A stretch of DNA of 64,000 nt, taken from NCBI GenBank assembly GCA_031771865.1, contig JASISA010000041.1, positions 1,364,001-1,428,000 on the forward strand, read 5' to 3'. The DNA is from Nothophaeocryptopus gaeumannii. Lineage: Eukaryota > Ascomycota > Dothideomycetes > Mycosphaerellales > Mycosphaerellaceae. The translations under genes and the position numbers were made by a program. The notes under the pieces were generated by a model. It had not been told where the DNA came from. It was given only the letters and a program-made list of their open reading frames with translations, and made no database searches. Shown here piece after piece: positions 45,360-56,308 of this stretch. The first letter of the stretch is position 1, and each line of letters opens with the position of its first letter.

Positions 45360-47318
45360 ATGGCAGCCGCAACGGCGACGACTACGACCGCACATGCCCC
45401 CACGCCTCCGCAACCGCAACAGCAGTCCGCCGGGCTAGCGCGATGGACGCCCTCCCTACCCACGAACATCATGAGCTTGCTCAACCCGTTCGCGAATGCC
45501 GATGCAACCGACAACGCTCATAGCAACGAACACAGTCAACCCCACAATGTCGCTCAAGCCAACGACGAGTCGCACGCACAAAATCAATCGACCCTGAAAC
45601 GCCCCATTCTTTCCACAGTCCAGTTCGACGACATGTCTTCGTCCAGGCCTCCGTCGCCGAGCAGGAGCAGTGGCTCCGTCATGTTTGCCGAGCCAGACAC
45701 AAGAAGCAACAGCGACGACGGTTCCAGAGAGGGCAGCATTGACGGTCTGAAACGCTTAAAGAAGACCGCGCGACCCAAGACGCGCTTCAGCATCTGTCAT
45801 CCGCCGCCCGAGTCCAAGGTGAAACAACGACTGCACCGACGCCCGCGTGCGTTGTTGCAACTTCACAGACTTTCCACAACCCGCCGTCCGCTGCCTGCTC
45901 TGGAGGTTATTCCCTCCGCGAACTTCAGCATTCGGTTGACACGTGCCATCACCAAAGTCTTCCAGTCCAAGCATGGCTTCTGTCCGAACGATCTGGTTGT
46001 GATGAAAGCCGAAAAGTATAGTAGCGAAGAAGCCGATGAGGACCAGGAAGCTCGTGATGTGAGCGGACTGATATGCAAAGGCCGCAAGGAGGACGAGAAA
46101 TCCGCTGGAGGTCGCATGCTTATTCACATGGCCTCGGGACGACAATGGGAGGCATACTCAACACCCACTGGCGGATATGAATGTTCTACCGTCGACGAGC
46201 ATGGCCTTGGCACAACTGTTCGATGGGTGCCGAAGAAAAACAAGGACGGTAGCAAGGCCACCGCTAAGGACGGGTCTCGCCGGTTCAACTTCAGCACCAT
46301 CTCTCAGAACAGCAGAAGGCACCCTATAATCGCAACGCTATCCAGGACAAGCTTGGATATCAACGATACTTACAAGATCCCAGATCCTGCCGGCGTGACT
46401 CCACTCAGCACCCCCAAGGCCACTTCGACCATTTTGGAAGATGCTATGGAAGATGAAGGCAACGGAAAGGATCAGATCGAGACGGACGATACTCTCCGCG
46501 AGATTATCACCATGACATCGATCTGGGTTATTTTCAAGGAAGGATGGTCACCGAGTTTCAGGTACGATGAGAAGTCCAAAGACGATGCAGGCCCCGCTTC
46601 GCCTGGGAAGTCGATTGCAGGATCCGTTGCGACGCCTCCTGGCTCTCCGGCGATGTTGCCTGTGGAGAAGCGGAACAGCATCAAAAGTATCGGATCCGGC
46701 ATCCTTCGGCGGACGAGTCTTCTCAGCAAGACAAATCGCAACAGCAACACTTCTCTTGCAGAAAGAGAGAGCGATTCTCAAACTCCGAGCGGATCAGCGA
46801 GTGTCAATATGGGCCGCACCGGTAGGGCACGCGCGGATTCTTCATCGACCGTCCTCGTGCATAGAGCGGCGAGCAATCGAAGAAAGTACAATCACGGGAC
46901 GTCTTTCCGACCCGATCTCAACATTTCCGACGACCTACATGAAACTTCTCGAGAAGATCTAGCTAGGGACTACAGTAGCTCCACATCGGAGTCTAAGAAA
47001 CAATCGGCGAAATCGTCACCTCTTGCAAATGGTGCAGCGTCCAGAGCACCGAAGCGCAGTGCGGTCGCCGCCAACCCGCCTCAAACGGATGGCGATGTTG
47101 ATGCTGATGCTGGTGGAAATAAGACACCCAGCAGACCTCCTCGCGACGGATCACTTACGCCGGATCAGAAGCCTGGACATAGGGAGTCTACGACTACTGA
47201 TGCGTCTAGTGTGGTCAACAGGCAATCGTCAACCGCGCATCCGATGCCCAGAAGACGGGTTGCCAGGCAGAATCGCGGCTGGAGGAGGTTCTTGTGTGGA
47301 TCTTCGAGCATTGATTAG
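45360..47318 (+). CDS. Large conserved fungal protein, function unknown
   Basis: 652 residues without an intron. The N-terminus is Ala/Thr/Gln/Pro-rich and disordered. Between residues 130 and 400 lies sequence I recall as conserved in filamentous ascomycetes: 'RFSICHPPPES', 'KQRLHRRPRALLQLHRLS', 'FCPNDLVVMKAEKYSSE', 'GRQWEAYSTPTGGYECS', 'LREIITMTSIWVIFKEGWS'. The C-terminal 230 residues are Ser-rich with basic patches ('GILRRTSLLSKTN') and end 'RFLCGSSSID'. No signal peptide, membrane helix or enzyme motif. Possibly a signalling or scaffold protein, but no function is known to me. Long, intact frame. Confidence 0.75.
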   Translation: MAAATATTTTAHAPTPPQPQQQSAGLARWTPSLPTNIMSLLNPFANADATDNAHSNEHSQPHNVAQANDESHAQNQSTLKRPILSTVQFDDMSSSRPPSPSRSSGSVMFAEPDTRSNSDDGSREGSIDGLKRLKKTARPKTRFSICHPPPESKVKQRLHRRPRALLQLHRLSTTRRPLPALEVIPSANFSIRLTRAITKVFQSKHGFCPNDLVVMKAEKYSSEEADEDQEARDVSGLICKGRKEDEKSAGGRMLIHMASGRQWEAYSTPTGGYECSTVDEHGLGTTVRWVPKKNKDGSKATAKDGSRRFNFSTISQNSRRHPIIATLSRTSLDINDTYKIPDPAGVTPLSTPKATSTILEDAMEDEGNGKDQIETDDTLREIITMTSIWVIFKEGWSPSFRYDEKSKDDAGPASPGKSIAGSVATPPGSPAMLPVEKRNSIKSIGSGILRRTSLLSKTNRNSNTSLAERESDSQTPSGSASVNMGRTGRARADSSSTVLVHRAASNRRKYNHGTSFRPDLNISDDLHETSREDLARDYSSSTSESKKQSAKSSPLANGAASRAPKRSAVAANPPQTDGDVDADAGGNKTPSRPPRDGSLTPDQKPGHRESTTTDASSVVNRQSSTAHPMPRRRVARQNRGWRRFLCGSSSID

Positions 47319-48348
47319 GAGTAACCAGAAGAAGGAAAAGAGCATTCATCTCGTTCATTGCGAGGCTCCGGTGTTCGAAACAAAAAGCTGGGCTTGGACA
47401 GCACTTTTGGCATCCGGAATGTCTCATATGATACCATTACCGCGAAAGCGTTACACTTCACTGTACAGCGACCCTTGATTCGAATTGATCGGTCAAACGA
47501 TCGCTGTATAATGTATTATGAGACTCACGTATAGAGAAGATGATGGAAAAAGGGAAATGTATAGCTGTCAATCAATATGAAGAGACATGGACCTGTATCA
47601 AGTTGATTCGTCGGTCTCGCTCGTATTCGCTTTCTCTGTTTCTTCTGCTCGTACGTCGTTAATGCCCTATGTTCTCGCTTAACGCGTTGATCTACTCAAG
47701 CACCAGCCACAGGTACTTTGAGACTACTCCTCAGGTATTCCCCGGGTTGCATAGTGATCAGCAATTATTCCGAAGCGTGCAGGATGGTCAGAGCCGTCAA
47801 AGCTGGCTGTCATATTCCGTTGCGAGCCGAGTGGTGCACTGGTGCTGACGTGGGGATTAGACAGCACCATGGACGGCTCTGGATTGTGCTGATGGAGCAC
47901 GGCCGTAAAAGGCTACTTCTGGCCACGTGCATGGAATGTGAGCGTGAGGCTTGCTTGGCGTTGCAGTGGCTGGCTTCTTGGGAAAAGCCTGGGTTGACGT
48001 GAGCATTTCTTCGATGTTCGGTCTTTTGCTTCAGTGCGTTGTTGTGAAGTGGAGTTGTGGTGACTGCAATTGGGCGTGCATTGTGCTATGCAATCAGTGG
48101 GTCTGGACTCTGTGCTGGAATGCCGCAAAAGCTCGAACGGACTCTCGGTTGGTGCTTTATCCGCTCTTTTCGAAACTGCGAACATCCGGCTCCGACCATG
48201 GTACCCAGCAAGCGATATTGCGCTATGTGCAGTTGAGCCGTTCTCTGGAGCGATCCGACGTCTCGTAGTCCAAGAGATCAGGGGAGCGAAGCGTTTTCGC
48301 AACGGAACAGAGGGTCTCCGTCTGAGCGTACGATGTAGCACCGGTCGC
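47319..48348. other. Intergenic region, 1.0 kb
   Basis: Convergent 3' flanks of the gene at 45360 and the FAD-oxidase relic. A minus ORF at 47913-48374 and plus ORFs are shadows without family resemblance. Confidence 0.4.
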
Positions 48349-49887
48349 TCATATATGCCAGATGCCGGGCACAAGCTTGTCCCATAAACGGTCCGGGTCG
48401 TAGCGACGCTTGATGGCTTCTAGCATTCGTTTCGTGACTGCGTTCAAAGATTCTGGTGCTGCGAATGAGTTTTGATCTTTGGCTGCGTAGTTGGGATATA
48501 TCCAGCCGTGCAAAGCACTGATCTTGGCAAGCTTTGTTTCCATAGCTTGTCGAAGGTGCTTGGCAGAGCCTTCGAAATACTCGTCTCTGTCCTTCTCGCT
48601 CCACCACAGTTCGACGGAGATCAAGAGAAGAGGTCCGTCGGCGGCATTCAACTCGAAGATGTTGTTCTGGGCCTTGAGATGAGGAACCGTCAGAGGCTGA
48701 TAGGCGACTCCCAACAAGCCTTGCTTGTCGAATGTCAATTTTGCGGAAAAGCTCCTGACCAGATCATGTACGGACTCCATTGCCTCCACATTGCATTGGG
48801 CTGTGAGCGTGAACTTAGCCCGTCTCAGACCGGCTGGGTTACTCTTGGCAATCTCTTCCGCACTGATGCCGATCGTGGTCGTGCGTAAAGTGCTTCCAAA
48901 ACTTGGGATATTTTTAAATGTCTGAAGGGCCGCATTGGTACTATCGTCCTTCGTGTTCATCAGATACGCTGTGTATTGGAAGGAGTCAGTTGCTTGAACC
49001 CATGCAAAGGTCAGATAGCCAGATTGGGCCGGGTCTAGATTTGCGCTCAGCGCGAGGCTACGCAGAGCACCGAACAACGATGGCACATGCTCCGACTCGT
49101 AACTCAACGCTCCGCCATACACGTTCCGGACCGGAATGGTCGGTAGCCTGATCTTCGTCACAATACCGAACGCGCCGAGCGAACCCTTGAGCGCCCAAAA
49201 CATGTCGTTGTTCATATGAGCGTTGGCGTATAGTATATTACCCTGCGGCGTGACCACTTCGAATTCCAGCGCACTGTCACAAGTCCAGCCGTATTGATCA
49301 GCAAACCAGGAGAAGCGCCGCCGAGGACATAACCGCCCACTCCAACGTTGGCAGCCCGTCCGCCAGAGACTGTCACACCAAGCGGATGTAGGGTAGAGTA
49401 CACATCACCGCGTGTTCCTCCTCAACGGCCTTGGTCGTCGACAGGTTCGCGAGATCGATGGTGATGCCTCCATCCACGTTCGAAGCTCCAATGTTGGAAG
49501 AGTGACCTCCAGATACCACGGCAATGCTGACATTCAGTGGGATGAAGATGTCTGCCAGAGCCTCCTGTATGTCCCTGGCGCCGGGATAGAATCGACATGC
49601 TGGCGAAAGCTCTTGCTGTTGAGCTGTCCAATACAAGTTTCGGCTCTGGGTATGAGCTTTTTCGTGTGGCATAGAGACCTGACCAGGGAACGTGTCTGTG
49701 AGGATAGCGCACTATAGGCGATGAGCAAGGCTGCAGGATATCTTTCATTCAAGGTCGAGGAACTCACTGGTGTGATGGAGGCTTGCAACGGCTGCTCTTC
49801 GTGCCATTCCAGCTGAGCACGAGCAGAAATGGTCAGCAGCAGAACAGCCGCAAGAATGCTGCTGAAAGCCATCGCGCCGTGTCCCAT
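48349..49887 (-). pseudogene. Broken FAD-linked oxidase (BBE-like, secreted)
   Basis: Reads 5' to 3' on the minus strand. ATG 49887 (or 49872) begins a signal peptide 'MAFSSILAAVLLLTISARAQ'. An intron (about 49711-49767, gtgagt...tatag) joins 'ASITP' to 'CAILTDTFPGQVSMP'. The FAD_binding_4 domain follows with 'VVSGGHSSNIGASNVDGG' (His is the usual flavin-linking residue). Then come two breaks. At about 49402 a dozen codons around the usual 'GAGxRW' are gone and the frame changes to 'GDVYSTLHPLGVTVSGGRA'. At about 49318 one G is missing in 'ggcggcgcttctcc', moving to 'FSWFADQYGWTCDSALEFE'. The rest, including the BBE tail 'RYDPDRLWDKLVPGI', is intact. The family oxidises alcohols, sugars or alkaloid-like substrates. 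This copy is disabled. Confidence 0.82.
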
Positions 49888-50306
49888 AGAGACTGTAGGC
49901 CCTGTTGGAGCTCCAGCTATGGATGGAGTAAGATGCACAAGGATCGGCTTGATTGATATCACATCAGCTTTGCAGCGGGCCGGTCATGTAGAGATGCCTG
50001 GTGCAGCTCGCTCCTTCGAAGATGATGAGTGTAGACTCTGTTCATGCCTATCTGTCTCGACGGCCCTCTGTCGAGGTGTCTGTCCTACAACACGCACGAG
50101 TACACGCGTCTCTGCCAAACATGGACGCATTCACGCCGGGAATTGCGGTGATGTGTGTGGTGTGTGGAGTGTGGAGTGTGGTCCCGGCGCGACAAGGAAT
50201 CTCATCAGTCAAAGTCCGTGCATGCGTACGGCACTTCTCAACTGTCGTGAACTTCACATCTCCTGCTGTTGGAGACTTCCACGCGAACATCGCCCATGCA
50301 TCGGGC
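49888..50306. promoter_or_regulatory. Divergent region between FAD-oxidase relic and YTH gene
   Basis: 419 bp. Contains a GT-rich imperfect repeat ('tgtgtggtgtgtggagtgtggagtgtgg' around 50153-50181). May hold an untranslated first exon of the YTH gene, since 'tgttggag' at 50271 could be a splice acceptor. Confidence 0.35.
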
Positions 50307-52613
50307 ATGATTCCACAGATGGACTGGAATAACCCGATGGCGATGTTCAACGGCAGCGAGCCATACTCGAATGCTGATGAGGTAGATGACAATGACGACT
50401 TTTACGGTGACGCCAGCAGCAACAGAAACACGATGAATGACATGAAGTACGAGGAAGACTCCAAGCCTGGTGTACGTATGAACTGGGCATTGGTCCTCTC
50501 CTGAATAGACTGACTTGTAAACAATTCTGCAGGCCTCTATTCAAATGCCACAACCTCAGAACGCAACAGAATCCAGTCCAACTCCGGCACCAGTGAAGCC
50601 GCAGCAAACGGCGGAAGAGAAGAAATCGGAGAACCAGCGCAAAGCCGAGCAGCTGCGTGCCAAACTGCTTGCCAACCGCGCGAACACACCCGCAAAGGGC
50701 AAAGCTTCTCCTGCAAAAACACCAGCCAAGCCTGCGATTCAGGAAACACCGTCCAAGACGCCGGTGTCCAATCAGCAAAAGCCGGAGAACACGAAGGAGA
50801 AATCAGAGCTCAAGCCTGAGACAATGCAGTCGGGAACTCCAGCCCAAGAGGTTGCCGGGCTTGAGGCGTTGCTGACGGAGGGCAAGGCATTGGCTGACGC
50901 GAAGACGGCTGCCCTCGCTGCTACTTCGACTTCGACGCAGCCTGTCAAGCTCACCAATGGCACTCATGCTCCACGGAATGGCGACAAGCAAGAACAGATC
51001 TCTTCGCCAGCACGACAACAGCAGGCTAGACCTGAGCTTCTTCCGCACAAGCGCCCTACTAACCTCACAGATACCTACTACGCTGATCTTCCAGCTTGGC
51101 TAGAGATGACAGGTTATCACGACGTCGACTTCCGTACCTCCAGACTGCGCAATTACAGAGAAAGACGGGCACTGGAACAAGAGGCAGCCCGAATTGCTGA
51201 GCGCTTGAAGAAGCTTAGGCAGGCCGAGCAGGAGGATATGCAGCAGCTTCGGACTGGCACTCCAATGCCTGCCGTCAATATGGCGCCACCTCCGCTTCCA
51301 AGAGCTTTGCCTGCAGATGCTACCACGCCCAAAGTGAACGGCCTCAAGCGCGGCCGCTCGCCTGGCTCCACGCCAGGAGAGAAGGTCAGTAGACAGCGCC
51401 AGGACACTGGCGGTGGCTTTCGCATCCGCGGAGCAAATGACGCTGAAGACACTCGACCTCCGTCTCGCCGCCAGCGCACTCTGAGTCCGGCCGCACTCGA
51501 GCGCCGTATCAGCTACCCTGACGCACGTCGCCGATCCATTGATGAACGTAGCAATGGACCTAGCCGCGACCCCTCCCTTGAGCGCCGCCAGTCTTACTAC
51601 TGCCGTGATGGAGAGCCGCCAGCACCGGCAGCCTACGACTGCTACCACCCTTGCGATGGGCCGCGGCTGCCACGACCTGGCTACGGCACCATCCCACCCT
51701 CGCGACCTGCGCAGTATCGAGGAAGCGCGGGCCTAGATCTTGGAAAATGTGGTCAGTCTTCTCGCCCTGCTTGATTGTTGATATGCATTCTGCTTGATTG
51801 GCGGAGGCGAAACTTGGGTTTTCAACGAACGGCCTGTATTGGGCTTTGATAGGCTCTGCTTCTGCAGAAGGAAATGAGATTGGTCGTCACCTTGATTCTT
51901 CTTTTCATGTTTCAAACTGTCGTGTCAATTGCTCTAACTACTGTTTCAGGTGTACGATACTTCATGCTCAAGTCGTGGAACCATGAAAACGTCCTTGCAG
52001 CTCAACGCGATAGCCTTTGGGCGACACAAGAGAAAAACGAGGAAATACTAACTGAGGCATTCAAGACTTCCCGCCATGTGATCTTGCTCTTTTCCGTGAA
52101 CAAGAGCATGGCGTTTCAAGGATATGTGAGTACTGTTTTCCCTTTGTTCTCTCTACAGCTCACATTGGCATGGCGGGGGCAAAGTACTGCAGAGTTGAAA
52201 CCGGCAGCCTTTCGATCCTGGCGAGTATTTCTTTTGGCGAACAGAGGTGGATTCGACCGGCCTACCTATTCGCCTTCAGGGCGCAGCTCCGCCGACAGCT
52301 GTTGCATCTGCGTCCCACTGACCTGAATCTCCAGGCCCTCATGACCTCTTTACCGGATCCAAAACTTCCCAAACCAGATTTCTGCTCGAGATTGAACTGG
52401 TGTACCAGCTCAGCCTTTACTCTCCGCTGGCTAGGCACCTCACCAATACACTTTCGAACTATCGGACATCTGAATACTTTGAACGTTGACGAGAATGGCA
52501 AGGCAAGAGCAGTTTTGGTTGGTAGAGACGGGCAGGAGATCAGCTCCGAGGCGGGTATGGGTGTTGTTTGGGTGCTTGATGAGGCTGAAGTTGCTGCGAG
52601 GGAAGAGGACTAG
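50307..52613 (+). CDS. YTH-domain RNA-binding protein
   Basis: 612 residues. Exons are 50307-50471, 50533-51751, 51950-52125 and 52335-52613. The introns inside the YTH domain are long for this window (198 and 209 bp). I set their ends by domain continuity: '...GKCG|VRYFMLKSWNHENVLAAQ' and 'NKSMAFQGY|ALMTSLPDP'. Residues 1-460 are disordered, with coiled basic segments and an Arg/Ser-rich stretch near 350-420. The YTH domain runs about 462-575 ('SWNHENV', 'VILLFSVNKSMAFQGY', 'SAFTLRWLG', 'RAVLVGRDGQEI'). Known role of YTH: reads N6-methyladenosine in RNA, or in fungi such as S. pombe Mmi1 a sequence motif. Which applies here is unknown. The start ATG is the first good one but an upstream exon is possible. 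Confidence 0.85.
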
Positions 52614-53009
52614 ACCGCAACGAAGACTCTGGTCCCCGAAACCCACAGCCATCAAATGCGTGGCGGGTCGAACTCCAATCGAGCGTAGATATCAAATCCA
52701 CAGCAGGAAGGTCAAAAGCTTTGCATCTAAGCCTTGCCAGGTCAAGCAGCCATGTCGATGACGAAATTGCCTCGAACTGACCTCGCAGACATGCCCAGTA
52801 GGTAATGAGGAGTCGAAGCTGTCCATTTGCCCTACAATTGAGATGGGAATAGATCTATGCACGCTCAACCGCAGCCACCCCAGTGGCACATCTCGTGCCT
52901 CTTTACATCCATCATCACCGTTATTCCCATGTCTCATCTCTGTTTATGCCATGCCGCGCCGAACGAATCAATCAGACGTCACCTTCCCAACTATCCTTAT
53001 CGTCTTCGC
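52614..53009. other. Convergent 3' flanks of YTH and ATG33 genes
   Basis: 396 bp between two stop codons. No further gene or repeat seen. Confidence 0.4.
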
Positions 53010-53538
53010 TTACGCCCCATCTCCCCAAATCCCAACAATCACCATAGCAAACCCCGTCCCCGCGACCGCAGTCCTCACAAACTCCAAAAACTGCTGATCC
53101 CTCGCACTCTTCTCCACCTCCTCTCCATTGACCTCCCCCATCTCCTCCTTGATAACCTTCTGCTTCAGCTTCTTCTCCATCGCCAGATTCAACCCGCCCG
53201 CGGAACCAGCTACGAGCGCTGTCCAGAGGAGATAAGGGTGTCGGATTCGAGAGGAGGAGAGAGCGAAGGCGGTTATGAGGGCTAGGGAGGAGAGGGTTGA
53301 TAAGGTCCGGATGTGCAGGGTTGCGAGGCGGGTTGTTTGGCTGAGGGTGTAGGCCGCGGGTTTGGCGGATGGGAGCGTGAGGAGGGAGGGGAGGGATTGT
53401 GTTGAGAGGGTGTAGGATACGCCCTGATTGAATGGTCAGTATAGGTTTGATTGACTAGGGAGGTGGAGGGAGGCGTACTGTTAATAGACCCAAGCTGATA
53501 GTGCCCACGAACTTGCAGAGGGCGATCGCGGATGGCAT
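53010..53538 (-). CDS. ATG33: Atg33-type mitochondrial outer-membrane protein
   Basis: 157 residues. Exon 1 is 53479-53538, the intron is 53424-53478 (55 bp, gtacgc...atcag) and exon 2 is 53010-53423. Family start 'ALCKFVGTISLGLLTGVSY', then 'SLPSLLTLPSAKPA', a central helix ('SSLALITAFALSS'), 'HPYLLWTALVAGSAG', an amphipathic stretch 'EVNGEEVEKSARDQQFLEF' and a last helix 'AVAGTGFAMVIVGIWGDG'. Yeast Atg33 sits in the outer mitochondrial membrane and is needed for stationary-phase mitophagy. The filamentous-fungal relatives share the 'GIWGDG' end. Inferred role: mitophagy or mitochondrial membrane function. Confidence 0.85.
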
Positions 53539-54123
53539 CTTGACGGTTGCGGGAAGTGTTCGTATGGTTTGTCCAAGTGCGCCTGATGTTTCGATCGATG
53601 ATTTGGATAGTTGTCTGTGCCAGCAGATGTGGTGGAAGGACCCGTTCCTGACGAGCGCGTAGATGAAGAGGGTTGGATGTATCAATGTACCAACTCCGCA
53701 TCTGCCTGTCTTTCTGTTCAAGCCACGCACAACAGCCTCACTTGAAGCTCACGCCACTTTTGGAGCTACTCACAACCCTCGGGTCAATTCTGGTTCGGCA
53801 ATCTTGATCACTGAACATCGGCAGAATGCCTACATAGCCTCACATATGCCAGGGGTAGTGACAACTACATAAGACAAAGGTAGGGAATCTACAATTGTCT
53901 TGCGACCACTGTTGCTTGGAATCTCACCATTGCCGATGCGAACCTCGGACAACACTCCCTGATCAAGCCAGCAGCGATATACGGCCGTACTTCCACAATC
54001 AGCCGAACCCTAATACTGACGACCAAGAAACATATAACCGACCTCATCGCCCTTAGAAGAACTCGACCTGCCTCTCACGATCCTCAAACAGACCTCTCCG
54101 ATTCCAGCGTGCAGCCCTCCACA
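53539..54123. promoter_or_regulatory. Divergent promoter of ATG33 and the dienoyl-CoA reductase
   Basis: 585 bp between start codons. No gene inside. A fat-utilisation-type FarA core (CCTCGG) occurs once, as 'cctcgg' at 53942-53947, about 180 bp upstream of the reductase ATG. A single hexamer is weak evidence. Confidence 0.4.
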
Positions 54124-55077
54124 ATGCCCGTCCCCCGCGAAGAGTTCCTAAGCGATGTCTGGCGCGAGGGTATCTTCACAAACAAAGTCCTCTTCTGCAC
54201 TGGCGGTGCAGGAACAATCTGCTCAATCCAAGTCCGGGCCTTCGTAGCGCTAGGAGGCAACGCCTACATCATTGGAAGGAATCCCGAGAAGACTGAGCGC
54301 ATGGCCAAAGATCTCGAGACCGCACGACCCGGCTCCAGAGTCATCGGGCAAGGAGGCGTCGACGTGCGGAATGCAGTGGCTCTGAGAGAGGCCGCGGATA
54401 AGTGCGCGAAAGATTTGGGAGGCATAGATTTCGCAATCGCCGGCGCAGCGGGCAATTTCCTGGCACCGATGAGTCAGTTAAGCCCAAACGCCTTCCGAAC
54501 AGTAATGGAAATCGACACTTTAGGCTCCTACCACACAGCCAAAGCGGTGCTCCCATACCTCGTCGAGTCCGCAAAGAAATACCCCAACACCGGGAAGTCT
54601 ACCTCTCGATCGGGAGGAACAGGAGGACGTATGATCTTCATATCCGCGAGTTTCCATTTCAAAGGGTTCCCATTGCAGGCGCATGTCATGGCTGCGAAGG
54701 CTGCTGTGGATCAGATATCTCATAGTGTGGCGATTGAGTATGGGCCGTATGGGATTACGAGTAACGTGATTACGCCGGGACCAATTGCGAATACGGAGGG
54801 TATGGAAAGGTTAGCGAAGACGGATGAGGAAAGTGCGGCGAAACATAGGAAGCAGATACCGGTGGGGAGATGGGGAACTGTAAAGGAGATTGCCGATGCT
54901 ACCATTTATCTGTTCTCAGAAGCTGGAAGCTATGTCAATGGCAACATTCTAGTTGTGGATGGAGGGCAATGGCGGACTTCTGGCGCGAGCGAGAACAGCG
55001 CGTGGAAGTATCCCGACTTTTTGCTTTCTGGGGCCACTGTAGAGGGTGTGAAGAGTGGCAGGAGGGAGAAACTCTGA
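54124..55077 (+). CDS. SPS19: Peroxisomal-type 2,4-dienoyl-CoA reductase (SDR)
   Basis: 317 residues, no intron. ATG at 54124 ('MPVPREEFLSDVWREGIF'). Rossmann start 'VLFCTGGAGTICSIQVRAF', cofactor loop 'AYIIGRNPEKTERM', 'FAIAGAAGNFLAPMSQLS', 'MEIDTLGSYHTAKAVLPY'. The active site has 'FISASFHFKG' and 'QAHVMAAKAAVDQISHS': the Lys is kept, and the Tyr of classical SDRs is absent, as in all dienoyl-CoA reductases. 'ITPGPIANTEGMERL' matches human DECR2 and yeast Sps19. The C-terminus is 'RREKL', a non-canonical variant of the SKL peroxisomal signal. Reaction: NADPH reduction of 2,4-dienoyl-CoA during beta-oxidation of unsaturated fatty acids. Confidence 0.9.
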   Translation: MPVPREEFLSDVWREGIFTNKVLFCTGGAGTICSIQVRAFVALGGNAYIIGRNPEKTERMAKDLETARPGSRVIGQGGVDVRNAVALREAADKCAKDLGGIDFAIAGAAGNFLAPMSQLSPNAFRTVMEIDTLGSYHTAKAVLPYLVESAKKYPNTGKSTSRSGGTGGRMIFISASFHFKGFPLQAHVMAAKAAVDQISHSVAIEYGPYGITSNVITPGPIANTEGMERLAKTDEESAAKHRKQIPVGRWGTVKEIADATIYLFSEAGSYVNGNILVVDGGQWRTSGASENSAWKYPDFLLSGATVEGVKSGRREKL

Positions 55078-55201
55078 GCAGTTGCTTGCAATTCATCGTT
55101 GTTGCTCGAAAAGAGCTGTGTGGGAAAGACAAACTTCCTCGACTTTCACATGCTTGATCCGTGCGCTTCCACGTCACAGGTCGAATTCTCAAGCGCGCCG
55201 A

Positions 55202-56063
55202 GACACATCCACTGAAATTCTCGTTTCTTCAGCGACTGACACCACCATCAAGAGCGCCACGGCGTCGACAGCGTCGTCTGCACCGGCGAGCGGCTCAAAA
55301 GCTCTTGCAAGCACCGTCGATAAGTATGCCACTCTGTAAGTTGCTTTTCCATTCGAATGCGACAACACGCGCTCTTACATTGCTCAGAAACCTCATCACA
55401 ATCACCGTTCGCGTCAAGGTCGGAAAAGACAGCAACTCCAAAATCTTCGACATCCACGAAGGCTTGCTGAACCACTACTCTGGCTACTTCCGTACGGCAA
55501 TCAAGAACATCCGTAACGGCAACCTTAACGAATCCACCACGGGCGTCATTGCATTACCTGAAGAAGAAATCATGACCTTCCTCTACTTCCGCAACAGGCT
55601 CTATGGTAACCCACACAAGTTTCGAGAATCCTCCGAGCCGGATCACATTCTCACCCTGGAGACTCTCCTCAAGCTCTGGGCTTTCGCCGATCGTCGTGAG
55701 ATCCCTTTGCTCGCGAATAGGGTCCTGGATATTCTCATCTCCAAATTCGTAGCCACCAACAGCTTCGTCCCTCTTGTGGAGACGAAATGGGTCTATGAGA
55801 ATACGCGGCCCGGCAGCGAGTTACGCGACCTCGTTTCTTGGCGAGTGGCTAAGTGCTCACCCAAGGGCACCTCTCTTGATCGCGCCAAGGCGGCGTCGAG
55901 TGAGGAGTGGTTCGCGGAGTATGCTGTGGGTATTGCTGTTCAGCACCTCTCTCCGGGGACTTTCGACGCCGAGGCCAAGAAGAACTTCGACCGCTGCAGA
56001 TTTCATAGGCATGAGGATGGCCCTAAATGCGCAGAGAAGGGATGGAAATTGTATACCTCGTAA
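55202..56063 (+). CDS. BTB/POZ-domain protein 1, start codon not found
   Basis: Exon 1 runs to 55335, the intron is 55336-55387 (52 bp, gtaagt...gctcag) and exon 2 is 55388-56063. The splice joins 'TVDKYATL' to 'NLITITVRVKVGKDSNSKI', the start of the BTB fold. Then come 'IHEGLLNHYSGYFRTAI', 'LKLWAFADRREIPLLANRV' and a tail 'ERCRFHRHEDGPKC'-like ('DRCRFHRHEDGPKCAEKGW'). The reading frame of exon 1 is open upstream but contains no ATG; the codon where the second BTB gene has its 'MASS' start reads differently. Either a first exon was missed or the start is lost. BTB proteins dimerise and often serve as Cul3 adaptors. The target is unknown. Paralogue of 57696-58493. Confidence 0.65.
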
Positions 56064-56308
56064 GAGGGAGACCGGCATAGCATCCAACGAGCGGAAAAGG
56101 AGCACTATTCAGCCCGCAGCGCGATGGATTCGGACACGCTCACCTGTCCGCGACAAGAAGCCCCAAGAACAGACAGAGTAATGATTTCATGGAGAACTTT
56201 GGATTTTCGAAGCTTCGCTTATTCTCTCATTCATTTCATCTGACTATCGTGGTATCCTCGCTTTCATTATATTCCGCCAAACGCCTTGTAACCGAGCTCA
56301 ATTCTCTC

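Noticed and set aside
44608..45372. 254-codon minus ORF
   Set aside because: No start/splice logic or domain; covers the leader of the 45360 gene, with simple repeats.
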